This document shows positions 55,940 to 64,000 of a stretch of DNA of 64,000 nucleotides, one piece after another (position 1 is the first letter of the stretch; each line of letters opens with the position of its first letter). The position numbers were made by a program, and so were the translations under genes. Location of the stretch: positions 24,531,999 to 24,595,998 of the forward strand of contig NC_058493.1 in assembly GCF_020382885.2 (NCBI RefSeq). Reading direction: 5' to 3'. A model generated the notes under the pieces. That model saw only the letters and a list, made by a program, of their open reading frames with translations, ran no database searches and was not told the origin of the DNA. The stretch comes from Scatophagus argus. Its lineage: Eukaryota; Chordata; Actinopteri; Scatophagidae.

Positions 55940-56701
55940 AAATTGAAAGAGTTTGAAAGAATGCAAGAACGTGGACATGGTCTACAGAAAGGGCCAGAGT
56001 CGCCTCTACTTTCTGAGGCGGCTGAGGTCCTTCAACATCTGCAGGACGATGCTGAGGATGTTCTACGAGTCGGTGGTGTCCAGTGCCATCACATATGCCG
56101 TTGCCTGCTGGGGCAGCTGCCTGAGGGTGAGGGACACTAACAGACTCAACAGAATCATTAAGAAGGCCAGCCATGTTGTGGGAGAGGAACTGGACTCTCT
56201 GACGGTGGTGTCTGAGAGGAGGATGTTGTCCAAAATAAGAACTATACTGGACTTTCCCTCTCACCCTCTCCACAATGTGCTGATCAGCTACAGGAGCTCG
56301 TTCAGCAACAGACTCATACTGCCACGATGCACCACAGAGCGACACAGGAAATCATTCCTGCCTGTCGCCATCAAACTGTTAAACTCAGCACTGTGACGGA
56401 CACACTCACTGTATATATACAATGTACATATTGGCTACTTTTACACATTGTACATACCTGTATTTTTAAATTTACTTAAAAATTTTGAATACAGTTTTTT
56501 GTAAATACCTGTACTTGAAATTTTAGTTTTTGTTTATCCTATTTTTATACTCTGCACTTTTCTCCTTTCTTGGTCGGGAATACTGCATGTGCAATGGTCT
56601 GTAGAAACAAGAATTTCCCTCCAGGGATTAATAAAGGAATTCTGATTCTGATTCTGATTCTGAATTTCCCCTCTGAGATAAATAAAGGAATTCTGATTCT
56701 G
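55940..56701 (+). mobile_element. 3' fragment of CR1/Rex1-like LINE
   Basis: An open frame at 55953-56396 encodes the C-terminal region typical of Rex1/CR1 retrotransposons: YRKGQSRLYFLRRLRSFNIC, MFYESVVSSAITYAVACWGS, RLNRIIKKASHVVGEELDSL. The reverse transcriptase core is missing. A 3' UTR follows and ends ATTTCCCTCCAGGGATTAAT with AAAGGAATTCTG repeats. The tail block is present twice in tandem (about 56611-56662 and 56663-56701). Confidence 0.8.
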
Positions 56702-59095
56702 TTTGGCTAGATCTTTTAAATTAGAAATCAAATGTGTCCACATTAAAAATGGGTTTACTTAAAATGGCTGTTATGAACAGATTAACAATGCTGGACTACA
56801 ACTTTCTTAGCTGCAGTTTGCATGTTGTTTCAGAAAAGTGAGAGTCACAGTAACTACTTCTGTTGGATGATACACTTAATGCCATAAACAATATTATTCT
56901 CTTTGTACAGACCATTTTATTCCACATTTTACAATGATAACATAGTAGCATTGAGAGCACCAAGAGCAATAAACCTTCAATTCTTAATAATATTCAGAAT
57001 TAATAAATAAAGCGCACAACCAAAACAATAAATTAAAAGGACTCTACACAAATATCGTGTAAAGTTACCTCAATATATCACATCTCTTTACATCAGTTAA
57101 GAGCCCAGGTTCATACTTGAGCCCCTACAGATAAATACTGGGACAACCTTCCAGTACTTTGCACCACATAAATGTACTGAATTACAAAAGGACCTTAAAA
57201 TGAAGTCCCATCCCATCAAGTCAGTTTAAAGATACCTGTTCAGGCATTGCTGGTTCCACTTTGAACTGATAAGGCTCAGTGTTGGTTAGAAAACTGGAAA
57301 AATGTAAATTACAAACATGTCACTATGGTATATACAGATATATTTGCCGCTTTACAGAATTATGTGCTGTGAACAGGAATGCACATTTAATTTAGTCTTT
57401 ACTTCTTTGCTGTGTGAGGACTTGTTTGATTCAAATGTTAAAATGCATATTTCATCTAGCTGAGTCCTTGGGGTTTTTGAGAGCAAAAAAAGAAAAAGAA
57501 AAAAAAAAGACATTTTTACCTGGACAGTAGATGCTCTTAATTTCCACGACGGGTCAGCTCGCTTTCTCAAACTGGTCGTGTGGACGTTGGGCCAGTAGGG
57601 GGCGACAAAGTCCGTCAATAAATAAAACCACCAGGCCCCTTCGATTGCGCTTCCTGCTGAGTTATTGCTGAACCAAAAGAAGCTGTTTACTCTTCTTCAG
57701 CTCTTCATATTCACACCGTGCTGTTTTTCTAAAAGTGTAACCACATCAGTTGTGATGAATTTACAATGTTCTGTTTACACACGAAGCAATCACGTACATG
57801 TTGTGAGGGGGGTTCCTCGCATTTTCCTGTTTCTTACAGAAATGCCAACATTTTACATAAAACAGGTACTCTTTTTTTTCCCCTCTAACCTTTAAATCAA
57901 CTACTGATTTACTTTATGGAAGTGCTTTCACTTCGCAGTGGAAAATGTTTTTGATCTTTGAATCCCAATGATCCACTGCTGCCCGAGAATAAATACAAAA
58001 GTCTATTGAAATTGTGTTTTCCACAGAATGTGGCATACCTCACATTGTTCTTGTTTAGACCATTAAAAAGAACAAAAGATATTGAATACTCTCAGCAACA
58101 GAAGGGATAGTACAAGTTTATCTGATCCTGGCATACAGCTTGTATCTGCAAATGAAAACTGCAGAGAAAAGCAAACATTCTGGCTTCCAATTCGTAGCGT
58201 CCCCATCTTCACACTCTATTGATTTCATGTCAATCCAAATATTCTGAGAAAGTGATGTGAAATGACCCGTTTTTCCCCACAAAGGGCAAGTGGCTGATTC
58301 TCAAAAATATCTTCTGAACAGTGTTGTTTACATTGGTTTTAACTCAACATTTGAATGATCGGTTCTCAATTACACTTACAATTAATCTCTGGATGACTTT
58401 ATAAGTTGTTTAGTCAAGAAAAATGTGTGAAAATGTCCATCACTTTCTCAGAGCTCTGGTTTCAAATACAAATATGGTCAGTCTACAATGATATGAATTC
58501 TGACTTCAGAAAAACAGGAAACAGAAAAGGTTCAAGAAAAAAGTTTTGCTTTTGATAATTAGTCAAATGATAGAAGTACAGAAATCAAAGTATTAAAAAA
58601 TATTAAGGCTACAACATCAACTTAGTGGACACCCCACTTTAAATTTAAGGAGCATAATATGCCACACAGATGGAGCGGACATTGGGTGTTGTATCAAATG
58701 TTGAAAAAGGAAACATGTGGTGCAACACAAAACCTGCATATACCATAAATTAATTGGCACAATATGGACAAATGTTTACAGTGAACCAGCAGCACCATCA
58801 CCACTACGATTAGGCAGCTGGTCGTACCGAGAGCAGTCACTTAAGGGTCCCTCGAGGAGCCGTCACGGTTGGTTGAGCAGAGCATCTTACCAGCTTATGA
58901 GGGCAGAGCGTGGAGGTCAGCTCCACACATGATGCAAAGAGACACTAATGCAATGGTGCATTACAAATGAAAAGTTGCCATGAATTATTGATGTCGACAT
59001 CTGATGTCCACGAGTTCAATTCTTGGCGTTAGCATACAGTGTCAGAGTGTTTGTTGGCCGGCGACTCGCCACAGCGATAAATGACAGATGCCCAA
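56702..59095. other. Intergenic region cpeb1-rbpms2
   Basis: About 2.4 kb of AT-rich sequence without a recognisable gene. It holds a CTCF-like motif at 57592-57606. Confidence 0.6.
57592..57606 (+). promoter_or_regulatory. CTCF-like motif
   Basis: CCAGTAGGGGGCGAC agrees with the vertebrate CTCF core CCASNAGGGGGCGC at nearly every position. It lies between two genes of the same strand. Confidence 0.5.
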
Positions 59096-60187
59096 ACAGG
59101 AGTGCATTCACTTCTTTTATTCATAAGATGGGAAATTTTTTTCTTTTACATCTTATGCACAGCAGATACAAAGACAAACATGTTCTAAACCACAAACTAA
59201 ATTCCTCCATCGCTCTAATCCTGCTTCCCATTTCAAAATGGCCTCCCAACCCCCCCACCCCCCCAAAAAAGCAACCCTTTACGTTTGTAGTCCAGTTTCA
59301 CATTCTGAAAGATCGTTTTACAGCAATCTCATTTTAGCAGAATGGCACAAGCCACGTTCGGAACACCATTTTTGACAGATACCCACTTCCCCTTTAAACA
59401 AATTGCACTTTTTTCCTCTTTAAAACTACATCAACAGGATTATAGGATCAAAAAGTAACACCAAAAACACAAGAGACGACTAAACATCCAACTTATACAG
59501 GTTCATTATTTAGTTGCATAAAAATGCATAAATATACATTACGCAAAAAGTACAAAAATATTTGTACTTTCTTTTGCTCAAATAATGACAGACACTGATA
59601 TGATCATAGGGACTGGGGTTGTCATAGAACGTAGGGATGCATTCACAAGGTCCATGCGAGATAAGCCATTTACACAACAGCCTAGCTTTCACAGAGGTAA
59701 GACCGAGGTTCTACAGGAAAACAAAATATTTCGCTGTCTAGGCCAAGGTAAAGAGGCAACACAAACACTATGAAAATTAGGATACACAGAACTCAGCGTT
59801 CTAAATTCATGCCAAAAAGACTAACATGCAATGACTCTTAACGCTTCTAAACCTCCCAGGAGCAGCGGCAACCCATGGAAAGACTAGCTTAACAACGGTA
59901 ACTTCAATTCAGCAATTTTCCTCAGCAATTATGACCCATGGCGTTTGGCCAGGCTTTGCAAGAGGTTTTTTTTTTTTTTTTTTTTAGTTTTATTTATTTT
60001 TTTTTGAAGTGCTAAGATGGTACCGCAATAGTTGCCAAGGATAAGCTCAGATTGTCGACAGCAAGATGGTTTCACTTCAAAGTCCCCCCAGAGACAATCG
60101 GGAGGAGATATAAATACTGTTTGTTTATAGTAATGCACATTTGTCCATTAAATAAACCTGATTAAATTAATGAAGACTTGGCAAACC
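59095..60187 (-). other. rbpms2: rbpms2 distal 3' UTR
   Basis: About 1.1 kb after the TGA at 60190-60188. It ends at a poly(A) signal AATAAA on the minus strand (plus-strand TTTATT at 59116-59121). A long A tract on the minus strand template (T tract at 59967-59985) is present. Confidence 0.6.
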
Positions 60188-60223
60188 TCACTTCAGTTGG
60201 ACAAAGGTGTGGTTTCCAGAGGC
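60188..60223 (-). CDS. rbpms2: rbpms2 alternative terminal exon B
   Basis: Acceptor TGTTTTCTGTTTTCTTCAG, then [11 protein letters not shown] and TGA (60190-60188), in phase 0 with ...LHAQ. It can be reached by skipping exon A at 62020. The resulting protein would lose the basic [10 protein letters not shown] tail and end in 11 different residues. Support is the strong acceptor, the phase and the long UTR with poly(A) signal after it. I cannot confirm use without transcripts. Confidence 0.6.
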   Translation of the reverse strand, partial: ASGNHTFVQLK

Positions 60224-63200
60224 CTGAAGAAAACAGAAAACAAGAGTCAGTCCAAACATATCAGTAAAAAAAAAAAATAAAAATTTAAAAAACTCTTATT
60301 TCTTTAGTCTTCTTATTGTCAAAAATGCCTAAAAAGCCCAAAAAAAAAAAAAAAAAAACAACAACCATGTACTAGTCCAACAGTTTGACTTCCCCAGCAC
60401 ATCAGCAGCTCTCAGCCTCAAACCAATTTGTTCCCAATGAAGATGAAAATCATAAAAAAAAAAGGCTACAAATAGTTTCAGACATAAATAGTGAGTTTGT
60501 TGGAACTATTTAGCTGTGGATTAATACACCTTTGGTGTGCCAATAAGCATTTCACGTCAGGGGGATGCTGAATGTGGAACTGATCCAAAAATGTGGTTCC
60601 CGTCTTTAACATAACGAGCAAACATGTCATCCAGGTCAACAGTGAGGCTAAGAGATGGGTTTTAATAGGGCCGGAACGATCCTGACTTGATCAATATATC
60701 GATTCAGTTATCACGGATCCAATACGATGGACGCAAAGCCAAAACACAGATCCATAGCCTCATCTTCAAGGCACGTCTTTATTTTGAAATTCTCGAAGCG
60801 TGTCTTCGTCGCCTTCTTCCTAAACATTCAAACATCGCGAGCACCAGGCAGGTAAGGATCTCTACTCCCCTCTAAGGGAATAAAAAGTGCAGAAATACTT
60901 TTGGAATCCATATGTTTAACGTTTTAAAGTGATGTTTTAGTCAATTAACCAACATCAAGTAAACTTTAATGCACTTAACCAGTTACAGTTACTACAGTTA
61001 TTCATGTGTTGTGTTTCTCTTACAGCCAAAGGCAGAGAAGAGGTGGCGATTTCCTCTGTGACTGGCTGCGTTGGGCACGTTATCGTCTTCTACTGATCGC
61101 AGGCCAATGAACTCAGTCAAATCCGCGTTGTGGCAGACTTTGCACTATCAGCAAATGCATTGTTGTCTAAAGAATCGATTTATAAATATATAAAAATCAT
61201 AATGAAACACTCAATAGTTTTCAAACAACTATTGTCACAGAGGAATAAAATTCACCAGCTCAAAACGATAAGTCTGGTGATTATTTTTCTTCTCATTACA
61301 AATCTCATGATGCCAAAAGCCAAAGACGAATGACGAATCAACTGCACAGCCAAAGACTGACAGCTTATTCTTCTGTGCCACAGAGCTCAACTGTTGTCCA
61401 AAAACTATTAAATACAAACAAACGGGCCACAGTGCTGGGGACACGTTCCTTCACTACCATGAAGACACGTACTGTAGTTTAGGCTGCGTGAATCCCCACA
61501 CACACCATCCCACTGCTGCAAACACTCACGTGAGCACAACATTAATATTCATCCACATCTTATGCACACTTTACTCCTGTGACATGTTGGACAAAAACTA
61601 CAGTGACCATCAAGTTTAAAAAAAAAAAAAAAACATTCATAGCAGTTTTCAAAAGGTTTACGTCTCTATTAGGAAGAAATGGACTTGGGGCTGAGTGCTA
61701 ATGTTGACAGCTGGACTAACACACAGTTGGTTTTGGGATTTATTGACAATAAAAAGCTAATCTCACCATCTGCATCCTTTAATGCCAAATCAGTTTTGGG
61801 GCTTTTTCCATTTATGTTGACACATTCTGCAGTTTTCACTCAAACATTGTGTTTGTGTCATCATGCAGGCTTGAGTTTGCATGATAAAGAACATAGTGGG
61901 TGGGGGTTGGCAATTCTCAAAACACTGTTGGACCAAAGGTTACTCACTAAATATCTAACAAAACTGCCGGGACTTCCATCCAGGCTGGGAAGTCTCAGAG
62001 GGAGTAGGGTACCAGCGCATCTAAAGAAACACAAACATAGTCATGTACACCAGACCAAAACCAGGCTTCAGTCCTTCAATTCTCAATTTTGCAGATTTCG
62101 TCAATTAACACACTCTGAAATTTACTTTTGACAAACAGGTTTAGGAGGACTGTCCCTTTAAGCCCTGGTCACCGAGGCCATGGGAATGTGGGTCATGTAG
62201 CTGCTCATTGAGGACAATAGTCCTTGAGTAATTAACAGGCACGGAAATGTGGAGAGTTGAACCTCTCCATGCGCTAAACATTTCCACAGGGTAAGAGCTG
62301 GTATGCTTCTACCCTTTCCATACCTGTGACTGAAACGTGGCAGAATGAGGCATTTCTACACTCCGAGTTAAACAGGACAGAGGCCACGACACAGGGCCAA
62401 ACAGCGCAAGACATTCAGGGGGTTATCAACAGGTGCTTAGAAACATGCGGTCGTTACGTCGCAGTGTTACACAGTCAGAAGTTACAGGGCGAATATCAGC
62501 GGGAAGAGAAGTCAGGGCATTTTATGGATCTTTCATCAGATTGCAATTAAAAAGGCTTTTCTCCCCTTTTTGTGGCTACACAGGGATCTTATGTTCCAAC
62601 AGGAACGTGGACAGCAACTTGGCACCTCCGGAGAAGGCCATCAGGTCTGACAGTTTCTCCAAGCAAATACCTTACATTCCTGTGCCTCCTGTGCCCGACA
62701 AAATGGCTGAAGTAATAGCTGCCTGCTTTGCAGCGTAGCACTCCTCTGTGCTCCAACATTGCGGGAGGAAGTTGGATCACAATGAACTTTAAATGACCCA
62801 ATGAGAGAAATATTTTCCATTGCTATTGTTACCAACAGCCCTGCCCACAGCACAAGTGCTGTAGCATTTAAGCTGATATTAGCTTACGATGTAAACACTT
62901 TGTACACCCTTTCCTGCCCCGAGTCGTTCACTCACATTGTCAAAAGACATGATTATGACATGATTACAGAAATATTTTAAATTGTTTTCAGACTGAAACA
63001 CTGTCAGTGTGTTACAATTAAATGAAGGGCTCATTACCACTTAAAGCACAGCTGCAGTCTAAATGCAAACCGGGCATCAAGTCTTAGTTGGGCTTAAGCT
63101 CCATCTTAAGGCTCAGTTTTGTTATTTCTCTGTACTGTATACTCCCTCTATCTTGCAGACCAAAACATGAGTATTTTATCAGCAAGAGAACCTTTTAAAC

Positions 63201-63984
63201 TCCAGCTGACACTGACGAGACAGTGACACATGGAGCTCCATTAGAGGAAAGATATATACCTCCATGACTGAGACTCATCCAGAGAAAGGAAGCCATGAGC
63301 CAAAAAAAGCCAGATGACAAGCACAAAGAGGGATTTAAGTTAAGTATATTGTAAGTTTACACTACATCAAAGAATGCACACGTCACTTCCAGCGATAGCA
63401 GATGAGTCAAGATATTTTCCATTTCAAGGTGACAAATCCTCCTATTGCAATATGACTCATGGCTTTTAACTTCTATTGACCCCCCTGTTTCATAACATTA
63501 AGACTGGGCACAAAGTGTACAGCCAACAACAACTTTAAGATTTGATATGTGGCTTGGCTTCAACAAGTTTTTGTGTTGTTCATACCTCAGAGGACCACTA
63601 CGACCATTTCAAGAGTCTGAAGTTCTGCTTTTAATACTGCATATTATGCAGTTTGAGACTGCAGCGGTGCATCATTAATCATCTCCTTTGTTTTAGGATT
63701 TCACCCCCCCCCCCCCTCAACTTTGCACACTGCAACTTCTACACACATCATGCCATGAACACTGAACGTGTATTTGATGATAGTGTACAAGGGGAAAAAA
63801 AATAGAAGAGAAACACACACCGGTTGGTCCCTCACCTGGGCGTGGAGGGCTGCAGCGGCAGCAGCGGCTGCCGGGTAAGTGAAGGCTGCGTGAGGGAGGC
63901 CTGGGGTCAGCTCCGTGGTATACAGGGGATAAGGAGTCCAGGCATCCGGAGATGCTGGGATCAGTGCTGCCCCTGTCAGATCAT
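60188..63984 (-). CDS. rbpms2: RNA-binding protein with multiple splicing 2 (3' end)
   Basis: An RRM protein that binds CAC-containing RNAs; the RRM exons lie beyond the right edge of the window. The exon 63984-63836 follows acceptor TTCTCCAG, begins in phase 1 (T|AT = Tyr, then [15 protein letters not shown]) and continues [20 protein letters not shown], then [14 protein letters not shown], ending in phase 0 at CAG|GTGAGG. This matches the RBPMS2 C-terminal region. Two terminal exons are available downstream, 62020-61955 and 60223-60188, described separately. The bases 63985-64000 are intron. Confidence 0.92.
60224..61700 (-). other. rbpms2: rbpms2 sequence between terminal exons
   Basis: An A/T-rich stretch. 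Around 60668-60860 (GGGCCGGAACGATCCTGACT with ATATCGATTCAGTTATCACG) it looks like a decayed hAT-like repeat, which I cannot name. No other gene seen. Confidence 0.4.
61955..62020 (-). CDS. rbpms2: rbpms2 terminal exon A (canonical C-terminus)
   Basis: Acceptor TTTCTTTAG, then [19 protein letters not shown] followed by FC and TAG (61957-61955). It is phase 0, directly compatible with ...LHAQ. The family C-terminus is of the form [20 protein letters not shown], so this is the conserved ending. A poly(A) signal AATAAA on the minus strand (61744-61739) gives a 3' UTR of about 230 nt. Confidence 0.9.
   Translation of the reverse strand: MRWYPTPSETSQPGWKSRQFC
62021..63835 (-). other. rbpms2: rbpms2 intron
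   Basis: A 1.8-kb intron with a poly-C run at 63703-63716 (+ strand). No exon or RNA gene recognised; open frames near 62330-62850 lack splice sites and family similarity. Confidence 0.55.
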
Positions 63985-64000
63985 CTGGAGAAGTGCGGGG

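Noticed and set aside
55911..56345. 144-codon minus-strand ORF
   Set aside because: Shadow of the CR1/Rex1-like LINE frame on the + strand.
62589..62853. Minus-strand ORFs in the rbpms2 intron
   Set aside because: No splice sites, no family similarity and short length.

Overview
This is vertebrate nuclear DNA, almost certainly from a ray-finned (teleost) fish. It has GT-AG introns, long AT-rich introns, microsatellites, fish-type L2, CR1/Rex1 and Tc1/mariner fragments, and proteins that align exon by exon with known vertebrate families. Gene names rest on protein similarity recalled from family knowledge, not on a database search. The species cannot be told from the sequence.

Layout from left to right: (1) 169-5.55 kb, + strand, the last four coding exons and the 3' UTR of a sorting nexin (snx1). 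One intron carries an antisense, 5'-truncated L2-type LINE with a long uninterrupted reverse transcriptase ORF. (2) About 6.5-38.5 kb, + strand, the complete casein kinase 1 gamma-1 gene (csnk1g1): a non-coding first exon, an ATG exon at 13.1 kb, kinase exons, two optional C-terminal exons (one a 24-nt microexon) and a long 3' UTR. (3) About 39.69-44.1 kb, + strand, the complete ribosomal protein S17 gene (rps17), with a TOP-like start, a first exon that codes only Met, and a MITE in the last intron. (4) About 45.0-55.2 kb, - strand, the complete cpeb1 gene (12 coding exons, 578 codons predicted for the long form), convergent with rps17. It has tandem donors that match the known delta-5 isoform and a probable internal promoter for a short isoform. 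(5) 55.3-56.7 kb, a decayed Tc1 transposon followed by a CR1/Rex1-like LINE 3' end. (6) About 59.1-64 kb, - strand, the 3' end of rbpms2, with two alternative terminal exons that give different C-termini.

The genes are unrelated in pathway: endosomal sorting, a membrane-anchored kinase, the ribosome, cytoplasmic polyadenylation control and an RRM-family RNA-binding protein. In human, SNX1, CSNK1G1 and RBPMS2 lie at 15q22 while RPS17 and CPEB1 lie at 15q25, so the window joins two blocks that are apart in human. I found no new multi-gene system. The observations most worth a second look are two strong intronic hairpins that resemble miRNA precursors, the alternative-exon architecture of csnk1g1, cpeb1 and rbpms2, and two CTCF-like motifs.
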